From contig JAMKCH010088206.1 in assembly GCA_023653785.1 (NCBI GenBank), positions 81,674 through 145,673 on the forward strand: a stretch of 64,000 bases of DNA, read 5' to 3'. Source of the stretch: Ophioderma brevispina (lineage: Eukaryota; Echinodermata; Ophiuroidea; Amphilepidida; Ophiodermatidae). This document shows positions 40,713-52,259 of this stretch, piece after piece. The notes below the pieces were generated by a model. That model made no database searches. It was not told the DNA's origin and saw nothing but the letters and a program-made list of their open reading frames with translations. Positions within the stretch are counted from its first letter, which is position 1. Each line of letters starts with the position of its first letter. A program made the translations under genes and the position numbers.

Positions 40713-42867
40713 ATAACAACCTATGACTTTAGGTCTCCGCAACAAGTGATGTTATTTCGAAAGGTTTACTGATGAAGTCATACTTGGATTATTATTCTTG
40801 AGTTGAGGTGATGTTACACTTGGAGAAAGATTGAGCGACTCAAGGCATCTCCTAAGATTTCTCATAGTGTAATTACAGGACACTTGCACATATATGTTTG
40901 GGTGCTGATGAATTTTGCTGGTCATGCTATTTTCATCCGTAAAAAAAATCTGCAATCACTGCTGCTTACTAATCACCTCCTAGCCAAATTTTTTGCCGGC
41001 GCAAGATTACTAACAGATTTTGCACTTGCCAACTCGCATCCCCATCAAGAATGCACAGTTAATTTTGGAAAAGTATAGGGCTGTTGTTGATCTGCCTTTG
41101 TATGTCGCTATAAGCCATATCTTGACATGTCGATATACAAAACAGGATATCGACAAGCAGGTGTAATAAATACACTATTAAAAATGAACATGTCTACTGA
41201 AAGCTGATCAATTCATGACTAATTCTTTCTTTGTTGTTTTTTTTATATAACAAACCTATGAAAATATACAACAGCAAAAATATCAACAGTGTATGCATAC
41301 CTAGCTGAAGTGACATTGGGTCTCTTAAGATTATTTCCCCCCACTCAACTTCCCTAACACTATGAGTTACTCATCCACCAAGGACACAGTTCAGTGGGTT
41401 GTACTTGTACATACATTGACATGAACTGACCTTGTATGATATGGGTATCATATATATGGGTATCATATCCCCAAAACCAGGGGGTGTATTTTCTAAATAC
41501 ACTGGCAAATGGAAGGTACTGAACTGTGCCAAGGGAATTGAGATTTTACTAGCTCATAGTGTAAGGAGCACCTGGCTTGCAGTGGGGTTGACTGGGTTAT
41601 GGGGTATAAAAACTGTTATTCAGTCCAGGATTTAGGTAATACGAGGTTGCAGTCATTTTGATTGAATGGTACACTGCTAAAATTTCATTTAAATTTTATG
41701 CCAACATATTATATCAAATTTGTGGGCATAAAAAAATCATGATGACAGCTCTCAAAAAGACTAACATAATAATGGCAGAGTTGTTTTATGAAAGAGCACC
41801 ACTTACATACTTCCCTAATCTAAAATTAGATGAAATAACTGTTGGCTATTATAACTGTCCCTTGCACATCAGTCTACCCGGCAGATGTAGACATTGTAAA
41901 TGATACATGTAGCTCTCCCCCTTTGTTTCCTTGGATACCAAGGACTGTTGGCCTTAATGAACATCTAGAGAGGATATCCACTGTATTTCAATGTGGTAGA
42001 CAACATCAATCTGATGCAACATGTAATGTATAAAATGCTTCATTAAGAAGTGACATGCATATTATGACATTTTGCGGGAATGGCATTATCATTAACCATT
42101 TCTGGGCGATTCTTTAACACTTAAAATTGTGTCCCCTACAAATCATATTGGCAGTTAGTGTATTTTATAATTTAGAAGTACTGCAGCACCTAATGTCTGT
42201 AGTCTTAAGCATTGAGTAAATAGTGTGTGATCTATCTTTAGCCCTTGTAGTGCATTTGCATCATCTATAAGCCACCGTCAAAGAGGGGATCCAACCACAA
42301 GTGTATTTCTCGCAATCATGATGCTAATAAAAGCATTTGATGCCCACTTCCTTTTTTAAACTCAACACCACTGTACCATACATTATAAGCAGATTGAATT
42401 GTATACAAATTATGCTTTGTTTATATTAACTAGCTACTGGCTGGCTCAGTGGTCTGTACATTTTCTTAGTCAAATCTCAAATGTAATCCTCTATTTCCTT
42501 TGCACCCATGGGCAGTTATAGAATTTTCTGTATGCCCTTTTTCATAGTATGTCAGTATTATGTTCTGTATCATACACCTTCCCGTTCTGGGTAATTAACT
42601 GAAAAAGTGTAAAATGGAGAACACTTACCAACATTTAATAAATGCAGTAAGCCTCGATATTTTGGGGGGGGGGTGTAAGTTATGACTTCTGAATACAAGT
42701 CGCCCTCATTGTATTTGATTTGCTGACGACTACTGATTCTAGAAAAAAAAGGATTAATTTTGCCAAATTATAGAAATACTAAAAAATCATTGCTGCTGAA
42801 TGCTTGTCTTACAATTAAATTTATTCAGGGGATTGAACTGAAAGTCAATTTGTAGAAATTATCTCTT

Positions 42868-42885
42868 ACACACACACACACACAC

Positions 42886-42926
<41 letters not shown>
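42868..42926. repeat. (CA)n(CT)n compound microsatellite
   Basis: About nine CA units run into about 20 CT units. Confidence 0.95.
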
Positions 42927-42928
<2 letters not shown>

Positions 42929-43779
42929 AAATCAGTTGTGCAATTTTGCAAGAACCATTATTAAGAGCATGGGTGCTAATTAGGAAGAATATGTCATTTC
43001 AAATGATAAGGGAATGTATTTGGTAGTCAATGGCATATCTTGAGCTGCCATTAGGTTATATTGGGATACCATTCTTTTGAAATCAAAATTTTAAAACAAA
43101 TTATGGCCTTTTTGAAATTTGACTTCTCTGAAATTTAACATGCAATTCCAGATGAAAATAAGATTTCAATGTTATGCCAAAAAAGCTCTTCTCTCTTTTA
43201 ATTGGAAAACTTTGTTTCTATAATATATTTTCTGGAATCAGGAGTGGCCTATTTTATTTCAATTATTTGTTTCTGGTATTTGTATGGTGTTTGATTTGTG
43301 TGGCCTATTCTAGCCTTTGTTGGTGTTCTTACTGCTGAGTTTTTGCCTGTTTGGATTCATTTTCTGCATATTTTCATATCATTGTATAAATTCAAACTCA
43401 TCCGGTAATACACACTGCCATCTCAACTGGTTCGCTGGTTCCCAGGATTGCTCAAAGAATACTTATAATTTCTTTTAGACTTACTGGTCTCTGCGCAACT
43501 ACCAAGTCATGTGCGTGTAATTTGATATTCGTCAAGATGAACAGTTTGTTATAAAGAAGTTGCATTTCGTGATTTCATGGTTCAGTAGATATCCTTGAAA
43601 GAAGTTCTCAATTCCAAAAATTTTGGCTTAATCTGTTGGTGTGTTTTCATGATGTCAATAGTTATTTGATTAAGTTTTCCATATAGTAATGTTTGCAAAG
43701 ATTATGTGCCTGTAAAATTAGGCATACAATACTTAAAAAGCCCAGGATTCAGATGACACAACAATCCGTTTTTTCTTTG

Positions 43780-43828
43780 TAGGGTTAAGTTGAGGGATAA
43801 TGCTATGGATCACAAAATGCCCCTTTAA
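43780..43828 (-). mobile_element. End fragment of the TTAA/AGG MITE family 2
   Basis: The inverse of ggatcacaaaatgccccttt-TTAA equals the left end of the elements at 37,916 and 61,719. The other end was not found. Confidence 0.5.
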
Positions 43829-44191
43829 AGGTGGGGAGGGACCAATAGTTTGTTACAGCGACTTAAAGATTGTCAACTTTGATCACACTGTAGCAGGGCA
43901 AGCCGAACCTAATCAGACTGAGTGAAATATGGTGGGTGTCAGTTTCTTTGAAAATAAATGTCATCTGCATTTTGTATGTTGTCAGTTTCAGTAATATTTC
44001 GACTGCAATGTTTGAAATGCAATAGGAAATCTAACTTCTTGTTCTTAAAGCAGTAAAAGCACACATTTATGCCTGTTCACGTCGAAACAAAGGAATCCCA
44101 AGTATTTGAAAGAGCATGTGTCAGTGGTTGCCAATAAACAAGTTTACAGAAGCAGTGACAACCAATTTTCTCACTTTGACTTAAAAAATAA

Positions 44192-44438
44192 GGTCTGTAT
44201 TCACAAAAGTGTTAGACCAGGTCTAAAGTTAGACCTGGTCTAAGTGTAATTAAGTTCCACCAGGAAAGACATTTTCTTTAGCGTTGACATGAAATATTTT
44301 GTATTTATTTTGAAATTTGCATTTTAATCTTTAAAATTTGCTAGAAAATGTAAATAACTGTCAATTTTGGACAAAACTCGTTTTGACTTAGACCAGGTCT
44401 AACTTTAAACATGGTCTAACCTTTTGTGCATACGGACC
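44192..44438. mobile_element. MITE with palindromic TIRs (TTAGACCAGGTCTAA)
   Basis: Left ggtctgtattcacaaaagtg then ttagaccaggtctaaagtta, right inverse ggtccgtatgcacaaaaggt then tagaccatgtttaaagttag. The TIRs are about 54 bp and each is itself palindromic. Non-coding, 247 bp. Confidence 0.8.
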
Positions 44439-46931
44439 TATGGGTTGATTAGTGTTTGACCATTGTCCAAAGAATTGGGGATTTGTGATTTGTTTTTTTA
44501 AATATTGATCAGGAAGAAAATGCAGAATTCATTTGTGAAAGAATTTGCCAATGGAAAGTTGACTATATTCCCGCACCCCTTGTATCTCATGAAGTATGGT
44601 ATAATTAGCAAGCATATGGTGGGATGTAGTCAAATAGGGCCTTAAGGGGTTGCGTTAGGTGGTTTCAATTGCATCATTGAATACCAATTTTAAGAAAATG
44701 TCATTATGCATAGAACCAATGTATAAACACATTGCCACATGAGGTAAGACTTCGTACTTGTATTTGTATTTTTTTAATGTGGAACCTTTAATGGAAATAT
44801 TAATTTTGAAGTCTATTTTGGGGAATTTTGAGCATTGGGTCAAAAAAATTGTAACTCTTTGAAAGAGGAGGTAAGCATATGAAATGATTTACAACTGGTA
44901 TAATTCTTGATGCGAAACAGAATAGCAAAATATCATTAATGGATTTTAGTGCTGTGGTAGCTCAAATCAGATTTTTGGACTTTTTTTTATTGAATTCAGT
45001 TAATTTAAACAAACCCATTTCATGTCAACTATCTGTTGGCTTTACTGCACAACACTGTATGCTTATCTCTTGTGGAGAAGAGTAATTTTTAACCTCTTTC
45101 TCAGAATAGATTAATTTTTAAAAAAATACATTTTTTTTAAATTTTCAAAATGTTTTCATGGGGGATCCACAAAAAATGATTGTGAGCACTGAAGTCCTGC
45201 CTGATATAGGGAAGTGTTTCGGTGGCATTCAAAGACCTTTAATTGGAAAATGGGGTCATTTGCAGTGTTACTAGAATATGCCAGGTAAGCCGAATCCAAT
45301 GGTATTCACTGAACATAGCAAATGGTATGTTGAGAGCAACCATATTTAAGTGCGGTGAAGAATGTAAGAGGGAATGCCAATGCCTGCTTGTGAAGTTTCT
45401 TTGACAATAATTCTTAATGCATGTGGTCTGCCTTTTTCTTATTACTTTTGCATTGATTCTACGCAAGTTGTGATTGGAGAGCATCCTATGGTGTATCTTT
45501 GTGTCTTAGTTTCTAATGGCTATTCTCTATCTATCCTATTACCACCCAATTATGATGCCATTATGGGCATGTGGTCTTATTAAATAATCGGTAGTATATT
45601 ACCAAGTGTGGATGGATGGATGCCTTGATCTGCCCATATACTGTTCCCATATAGGAGTGTTATTGATATTGTATATCATCAAGGCTCTTTTTTGTAAAGT
45701 GCTGAAAAAAATACAAAAAAAAAAGAAAACAAAGGGCTAGGTGATTGTATGTAAGTATTTTGGAAAAAAATATTTTGTTTTTTTGAAAACGAAATAAAAA
45801 GTATAAAAAATCTTATCTGTACATATGATGTGGTTTAGAGGCTACAGCAAAAGTTGACCTAAAGTATTAAATATATGTAGTTGAGTTGACTTGACGGGCC
45901 TTGTGGTGGGCCTATATGCTATATACAGTGTCTCCTAGAAATAAAGAGATTGGTGGAAAAAGTCCGAATTCAGTATCGGTGGTTAAGATGAAACTTGTAA
46001 TGTGTATTAAAAGGTTCACCTTAAACGATACAGTATGGCTTATTAACTTTTTCCACTTAACTCTATAAAGTGAAGGCACTCTAACCGAGTGCAATTATTT
46101 GAGATAAGCATAACTATTGATTTATTATATTGTATTGACCAATTTTGGCTGTAGCACTTTCCATTGGATTCACAATTGGTTTGTAAATGTGTAAATGTTT
46201 GTGTATTTCAGTCTTGATTATTAATAATGATGATGATAATAATAAGATTACAAAACAGAAATATTTGGGATATATAAAAGTAATTATTACTTGTTGCTAT
46301 TCATGAGTTTTAGCTGACACAAAAGTTAAAAAACAAAAAACACATGCATACCCTATCCAATACTTCCCTGGGCTGGCTCCTAAATCAGTCAAAACCCCCC
46401 AAATTATATTACAAAGATTATTAATATGTATAAGTGTGTGGTAGATACCTACAGGAGGGTACAGAGTAGTATATCAGTAATTGACCTCTGACCCCTTTTA
46501 TCTCCCATGATCCTCTGGTTTCACATACAAATGTAGCTGTTTGCAGTGACTGAATGCAACATGAAACCAGCCGTATGTATACATTAGCTGTGATACCATT
46601 CAGTCTATTGCATGCCATTTGGATGGTTTCTGTACAAAAAAAATTACCTCTTGTATGAAGATGGAAATAAAACACTACAAGGGATACAGCCCTTGGAGGA
46701 GTTCCAAAGAATTTTTGTCTTTATTGCAAACATTTTCTTTTCAAAGGAATGACCTTTTCTCCCCCTTCAGTGCCAAAATGAGTGCCAATATGACATCAGA
46801 ATGCTGCAAATACTGAGGCAGACAGCAGTGTACTCTGTTCATTTTCAAGTACAATTCTGAGGTCATCGCGTGCATTTCTAGGGTGAGAAACATAACACGT
46901 GCAGTGACCTCGAACTCGAACAGAGTTAAGA

Positions 46932-47007
46932 ATGCGGTGATGCAGTGAGCGTGCCCATGCCCAGCTGCTGTTCATGAATGTGACCGATGCTCACTGCATC
47001 ACCGCAT
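46932..47007. repeat. 76-nt hairpin, 19-bp perfect arms
   Basis: atgcggtgatgcagtgagc and gctcactgcatcaccgcat are exact inverses separated by 38 nt. The size resembles a short hairpin RNA, but a palindromic MITE remnant is equally possible. Arms are GC-richer than the surroundings. Confidence 0.9.
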
Positions 47008-47168
47008 CTGCATAAGCATAAGCCCTGCTTTCTAAAGGTCGTTAGTATAGTAACCAGTGTGACTGTTTACTGCTGTCATAGATGGTGCCATGGGTGATGA
47101 GCTGCCAAACATAATAGAATTAACTCAATATGTTGCGCCTTATTTTTAAGGCCCGCCACCCCTTTCTT

Positions 47169-47506
47169 TTAAAGGTGCGTATTCCGATCATCTTTGGGGT
47201 CCCCCGATTTACCCGGAAGTAGTATCAATTTTTGATATCAGACGAAAGGCCGTATTTTTCTCATTGTCGTCCTGAAATTTGAGCCATTTCATTATCAAGA
47301 TATGAACAAAAAAAAAATGCTGTTTTAATGGTTAAACATCAATATTAGCAGAGTATTGATTAAGGCTTTGCAATATAGGCATCGCCTCTACCAACAAAGC
47401 CACAAGTTTGTTTTCCACGGTACTTGATGGACTGTATGTGCAAGTGCCAGGCTCTCATATCAAGTAGAAAAACCCAATAGTCATAAATCGGAACAAGCAC
47501 CTTTAA
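47169..47506. mobile_element. TTAA/AGG-type MITE (family 3)
   Basis: TTAA-aggtgcgtattccgatcatc on the left and, inverted, TTAA-aggtgcttgttccgattta on the right. Interior text such as cgatttacccggaagtagta and gtatttttctcattgtcgtc recurs at 62,035-62,170. Borders and TIR start agree with the other TTAA elements here. Confidence 0.75.
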
Positions 47507-47687
47507 GAATGTTTTACCCACTCCTCTTCTTCCTCCATTGTCAGCCATTGATCCAATGCAGGATGAAGGTCTCTCCAAGGTGACACCACAAAGATCTCAT
47601 TTGGGCTCTCTCATCCAGGTTATGCCTAAGAACTGGGTGATCTTTTTGTCTTCCTGGAGGTCTTATTCTAGAAATTTCTAGGTCTCT

Positions 47688-48189
47688 ATTCAGTCATTCA
47701 TCATTAGCCTGTGTCCGTCCTCTGTTGGACGAAAGCCTCAACATGTTTCCATGCTGGATTTCGGCCTACCCTTCCTCGCTGGCCTAGTGCGGGTTGGAAG
47801 GGACCCTGGTACCTAGAGTAATGTGTGCAGGTAACAGACCCGGGATGGTCCCCTACTCTTTTCGATAAGGTCTGCAACTTTTTACGTGTTCAGGAATGAC
47901 TCCCCTGATACACGGGACCAACATCTTTACATGATTCTCTGAACCATGAGGCGCAGGACACTCGCTGCATACACCTGCACATTTTACGCAATGGGTGGGA
48001 ACGAGGAGAAATTCTATAATCACACTGCTGTGCAATTATGCAATTTCCGACCTTATAGGAACTATTTGAGTATGACCAAGAAACCCGACTCTTGCGGGGC
48101 TCGAACCAGGGCCGCTCGATCGATCTTATACTCTGCCGGCGGTTCAGCGCCTTAGACCGCTCGGCCAACTGGCCCTCCATTCAGTCATT
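47688..48189 (-). mobile_element. Complete tRNA-derived SINE with 11-bp target-site duplication
   Basis: attcagtcatt occurs at 47,688-47,698 and again at 48,179-48,189, bounding a 480-bp insert. The minus-strand head (48,178 to 48,094) is tRNA(Leu)-like: cagttggccgagcggtctaa, ggcgctg and B box ggttcgagccccg. The 3' tail cgtccaacagaggacgg then caggctaatgatgaatg resembles the 3' ends of RTE-type LINEs, suggesting mobilisation by such a LINE. It is a composite tRNA-body-RTE-tail SINE. Confidence 0.88.
48094..48178 (-). other. tRNA(Leu)-like SINE head (not a functional tRNA gene)
   Basis: It shows A-box tggccgagcggt and B-box ggttcgagcc. Acceptor stem pairing is poor, and the segment lies exactly at one end of a 480-bp insertion with a target duplication, so it is a SINE promoter. 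Confidence 0.8.
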
Positions 48190-48532
48190 AACTTTGTCCA
48201 TCTATCAGTCTGTCTTGCCATGTGACCAGCCCATGATCAATTCTTTTGCTTCATTGCAGGATGATGTCTGTGACATGAGTCTGGTTTCTGATCCATGCAT
48301 TTGTTTGCCTGTCACACTTGGTAATGCCAAGCATACATCTTTCCATGCTCTGTTGGTTCACCTTCAGTTTTTGGCTTACATGTATGTAAGCCTATTGTAG
48401 GCTGAGGGCTAATAAGTCGATACCTAAAACTTGCGGAAGACAGCCAAAGTGGCTTCAGATGTGTGAATTTATGATCGTGAATCTGCCATATTGGGAGGAA
48501 AAAAATGTGCATCAGTTGGGATAGGTTAATCC
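48190..48532. other. Unassigned spacer
   Basis: Between the SINE and the LINE fragment. No coding or repeat feature recognised. Confidence 0.4.
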
Positions 48533-49192
48533 ATGTGTATGACGTATTTCGCGTGGCAACCTCACTTTTTTCAGTGGGGCGGGGTCCCACAGGGGTCAGT
48601 GCTGGCTCCCGTGCTGTTCAGTTTGTATATCAGCAATCTACCTCAAATAATGATCTTGACTTTCTTTGCTCGGACAGAGACTGGACTGAAGTGTAAAGTA
48701 CACGTACTCCAAATATGGCCCTACTTGCAGCGTGCCTGGGGGCTCGGGCTGAGTGGGGTCAGGGCTGCCGCTTTCCATCTCGGCACCACGTATTGGGGGC
48801 TTCGGGTCAACCTCAATGGAGCGCCTCTGCCAAACAATCCTGCACCGGCTTGTCTGGGAGTGAAGCTTGATCTGCGGCTTGCTTGTCGGCAGCGTCTCGA
48901 GTCGTCATGTGCAAAGGTATCTTTGAGGAATGCCCTCCTGTCCCACCTTGCTGGATATTCATGGGGTGCTAGCACCACCACTCTGGCTCTGGTCTACAGT
49001 GCTGCTGAATATGCCGCCCTGGCATGGTGCGGTGGCTTTCACACAAAGAAGCTGGACACAGTACTCAACGAGACCATGAGAACCATTACTGGCTGCCTTC
49101 GTCCCACTCTGTCTGGGTTTCTGCCGGTGCTCTCGGGCATTGCGCGTGCAGTGCTTGGGGAGAGCGACACACAGGTGAGTGAGGCTCTGTAG
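48533..49192 (+). pseudogene. RT-like open frame with internal deletion
   Basis: 219 residues, the longest genuine retroelement frame in the window. The palm motif GVPQGSVLAPVLF is present; the catalytic Asp-Asp block between residues 40 and 60 is missing. The remainder (LGVKLDLRL, WGASTTTLALVYS, HTKKLDTVLN) matches the region after the RT core. The start codon lies in degraded sequence and is not meaningful. Confidence 0.85.
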
Positions 49193-49640
49193 GACAATGG
49201 GCACCTGCTGCATGGCACTGTCAGAGAATCACACCAGCTTGGCAGACAGAGACAGTGCTCTCGTCGACCCTTCTGTCGACAGGCTGCTAAATTCTCCAGC
49301 TCCTCAACATCTTACAGACATGGAACAATGCTTGGTTGGATGCTCCAAGACCAGACCAATTCACTATCATGCCTATGACAAAACTCCCACCTGGTAGCAA
49401 TCTTCCATGTAAGGAATGGTTCACCTTGAAAAGGATTCGCACAGGAGTCGGTCGTTTCAACAGCAATATGCACCGATGGGCTGCGACCATCTCCAGCCTG
49501 CCAATGTGGCTCTCCATCACAGACTGCAGATCACATTCTCAAAGAGTGCCCTACCTTTCGTCCACCGGTGGATATAGACTTCTCAAACCCAACCAATTAA
49601 CAGTGAGCTGGCTCCATCAACTTCAACATATTAGCTGCCG
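48533..49640 (+). mobile_element. Non-LTR retrotransposon fragment, RT plus C-terminal region
   Basis: The frame opens with GVPQGSVLAPVLFSLYISNL (RT fingers/palm block), lacks the expected [YF]ADD segment, then resumes with AAFHLGTTYW, PACLGVKLDLRLACRQRLES, LALVYSAAEYAALAWCGGFH and TKKLDTVLNETMRTITG, the thumb and post-RT region of Jockey-like LINE proteins. The C-terminal block LKRIRTGVGRFNSNMHRWAA lies in another frame at 49,336-49,600. Deletion and frameshifts make it inactive. It is in opposite orientation to, and a different clade from, the fragment at 32-33.5 kb. Confidence 0.85.
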
Positions 49641-50029
49641 CCTCATATGCAAAAAGTGGGTGAGCGGAATGTTTCGAAATAATTTCATATATGAAGTACC
49701 CGGATTTTAAAACAAAGATCGATGCACTGAATTGTTAGATAAGGCAGGCCGCCTGGAACTTTGTACAGAGGCGTGATATTGCCGTTGACTAAACCTAGCA
49801 AAACTGCGCAAGTGTATACAGAACTTGGCGAGTATTGTCTTAAATCAACCAATTTGTTTCTCTTTGGAAGTGGAGTGCACCCTTCCTCTCCATTTGCCTG
49901 CTGGTGAGGCCTGACTCTTATTCTGTCAAAACCATATTTGCCAGAGGTGCGTGTCGCTTATCAAAGATTGCATGAAAAACAGGTGGATTGAAAATGCTCA
50001 ATAAAGGTGCCAATGTAGCTGCAAAATAG
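49641..50029. other. Unassigned spacer
   Basis: No gene or repeat recognised between the LINE fragment and the G-rich island. Confidence 0.4.
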
Positions 50030-50710
50030 TGTTGGGGAGTGGTGGGAAGGGGTGTGTGAAGATGTTGCAAAGGGGAGATGGTTTTTTTTTGGAAGTGCCT
50101 TGGTTGTATGATGGATGTGGTGGGAGGGATGGGTATTTTTGGAGGGGAAATTTGGCCTTAGTAAGGGTAAGGTGGGAGAGGGGGAGAGGGATGTGGGGAA
50201 GGGGAAAGAGACGTTTGGACGGGAAAGAGGAACGTTGGGAAGGGAAGAGGGACACAAATTGGGAAGGGGAGGTGGGATGTTGGGCAGGCCCGCTGTTGGG
50301 CCCTGCGTGGTTCTTCTTTTTGCCGGGCGGTGTGCTCTTGTTCCTGGCCTGCTGGGTGTCCGGCCCGTGTGGTGGGTGTTGGGCCGGCGGCCGGTGTGGT
50401 GTTGGGCCGGGCCGGTGCTGTTGGTCCCTGGCCGGTGGGTGTTGGGCCCCCGGGCGTCGGTGTGGTTGGGAGCGGCCTCGGCGTTGGTCCTGGGCGGTGG
50501 GGTCGCTGTTGGCCTGCTGTAGGGGCGGCCGGTGCTGTTGGTCGTGTGGGCGGCTGTGTTGGCCGGGGTTGGGGCGCCGCGTGTGGGATGGTGGTTCCGT
50601 GTTTGGTGGGGTATTGAAGAGGGGTTGGGCGTGGCGTGGAATCGATATTTCCGCGTGGTTTGGGGAGGGGAGTGTGTTTGGCGTGTGGGGTGTTGGGGAG
50701 TGGTGTTAGC
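50030..50710 (+). repeat. G-rich island, strand-asymmetric low-complexity sequence
   Basis: About 680 bp are dominated by G and T/A on the + strand. The first part is purine-rich (gggagagggggagagggatg), the middle is GGGCCGG/GGTGTTGGGCC-rich, and the end returns to gtggggtgttggggagtggt. The opening gtgttggggagtggtgg is close to the closing block. Many runs of three or more G could form G-quadruplexes. The long frames on both strands are compositional artefacts without domains. Confidence 0.9.
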
Positions 50711-51640
50711 ATTTATCATATGTTTGTTACCGCGACATTCGCAGGGACATCTTTTACGCATGCGTAAATACGAGTTCGCCTTGTTTTTCTGTTTCGCCGT
50801 CTATGGTGGCTTTTAAGCTTGGATATATGTAGTATGCAGAGCTATTGTGATGGTAATGTGTCGACTATGTTTTAGTCTTGTTGGCTGCCATCGTTCTTGT
50901 TTAAATGGGGACAGGAACGGGAACCTTTGATCTGATTTTTACTTGTTTGCCAAGCTTCAGCTGAATCTAACAAAAGTGGCATTAGGTTCAACATGTTTAT
51001 CAATGAATGCAGTCATTGCATACAGAGTAGCTAGGGTTATTATAAGTGTTAAACCCACCCATCAGTCTGCATGACACAATAATGAAATATCCAAAGATCA
51101 ACAAAAATTAATGCACTAGTCAAATAAAAACTTTAGTAAACCTTTGCAGAGATTTTAAATTAAAGGTAAAAAAAAAACGAAAAAAATAAAAAACTTAAAA
51201 ACACCAAAAATTTTTGAAATGGGTCCAAAAACAAGTACTAGTCGGTCAATGACAGTGAACCATGCTGTGAAGACGGGGGGGTGTTGATGATGTAGTAACG
51301 TCCCACATCGTGATGCAATGAATACAGGTATTTTGAACCTATTTAGCAAGAAAATTGTTAAACCAGTCCCACTAATTTAGAACTGCAGCTTCTGACCCTC
51401 AAATCTCATTAAGGGCATCCCGATGTTGATGGTAACCACTTGACGATGCATACCTCCATATATATATATTTCACAGATATATTATAATTATGACATAACA
51501 ACTCCTCTTTGCGTCTTGGAATTTGACAGATGGTGGTAATGTAATTTAGTTCCCGGGATGTGTGAATGTGGACTGTATTTAGTCATTTTCATCGTATGTC
51601 ACAACACTCGCCTTACATTCGCCGGGACTATCTTTAAGTA
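50711..51640. other. Unassigned AT-rich sequence
   Basis: Nothing recognised apart from short A-rich tracts near 51,168-51,200. Confidence 0.4.
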
Positions 51641-52198
51641 TCTTGTATTGTCGGGCCATGGCTTCCAGTCTAGGCCTGGTGGTCGATGAGAGGGAGCCTT
51701 AAGCTAGGGGATTTAGGCTCTAGGCCGATGCTGGATTCTGTTCCACGTTCCATGCCAAGGATTCCATGAGGCGGATATGGAGGAGAGATAAGGATGTACT
51801 TTTGGTGCCTTTCAAGTCGATGTGCATTGACTATGAGAAGTATTGAGTGGGGTCATCTGAGGTGCCCCCACCGACACACTTCACGGCCACCACCACCCCC
51901 GTTCTTCCATCTGGGAGGAGGACTTCCCATCTTCTCTGACTAGACGATGGGCCAGCCACAAGATAGAGGAGTGGATATGCTCTTCCTGTGATTGGGTCCT
52001 TCGATTCAAAGAGCATACGGTGTGGTGTGGCGGCTGAGATAGTCTTCAACTGGGACCTTTCGGGGGACCTGTGGAAGGTGCATTTTGACGCAGGGTAGAA
52101 GCAGTGCCACATGTGTGCATAAAGGAAGCTAGAACCTATCGCCACCAGGAGTCGAAGAATCATATTCAGACCCCTGCTCTAACACCCCTTCTTCAAAG
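51640..52198. other. GC-richer unassigned block
   Basis: Contains a 110-codon minus-strand frame (51,831-52,163) without a domain I recognise. It adjoins the possible retroelement remnant at 52.2-52.9 kb and may be part of the same degraded element. Confidence 0.25.
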
Positions 52199-52259
52199 GG
52201 GACCAAGCAGGCGACTACGCTGACATCGCCTCCTTGGATATGGGGTACCGTATTAAATT

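Larger units (their letters stand above)
34184..46900. other. AT-rich 3' flank or extended 3' UTR of PPP2R5
   Basis: No exon of another gene was recognised. It contains MITEs at 35,201-35,429, 37,916-38,157, 40,486-40,712 and 44,192-44,438, a dispersed repeat at 37,250-37,515, a hairpin at 38,205-38,249, a CA/CT microsatellite at 42,868-42,926 and several AATAAA motifs. The remaining sequence (including 38.3-40.4, 41-42.8 and 45-46.9 kb) shows nothing I can name. Confidence 0.5.

Noticed and set aside
45793..45798. Distal AATAAA as the PPP2R5 poly(A) signal
   Set aside because: AATAAA is common in AT-rich DNA and nearly 12 kb from the stop codon; not supportable without transcript data.
48094..48178. 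tRNA-Leu gene candidate
   Set aside because: It sits at the end of a 480-bp insertion with target duplications and has a poor acceptor stem.
47890..48180. 96-codon minus-strand ORF starting MEGQLAERSKALNRR
   Set aside because: It is the translation of the tRNA(Leu)-like SINE head and body.
49961..50816. Long ORFs of up to 266 codons on both strands
   Set aside because: They lie in the G-rich island, are low-complexity (Pro/Thr/His or Gly/Trp), overlap in several frames and have no domains. Stop codons are simply rare in such sequence.
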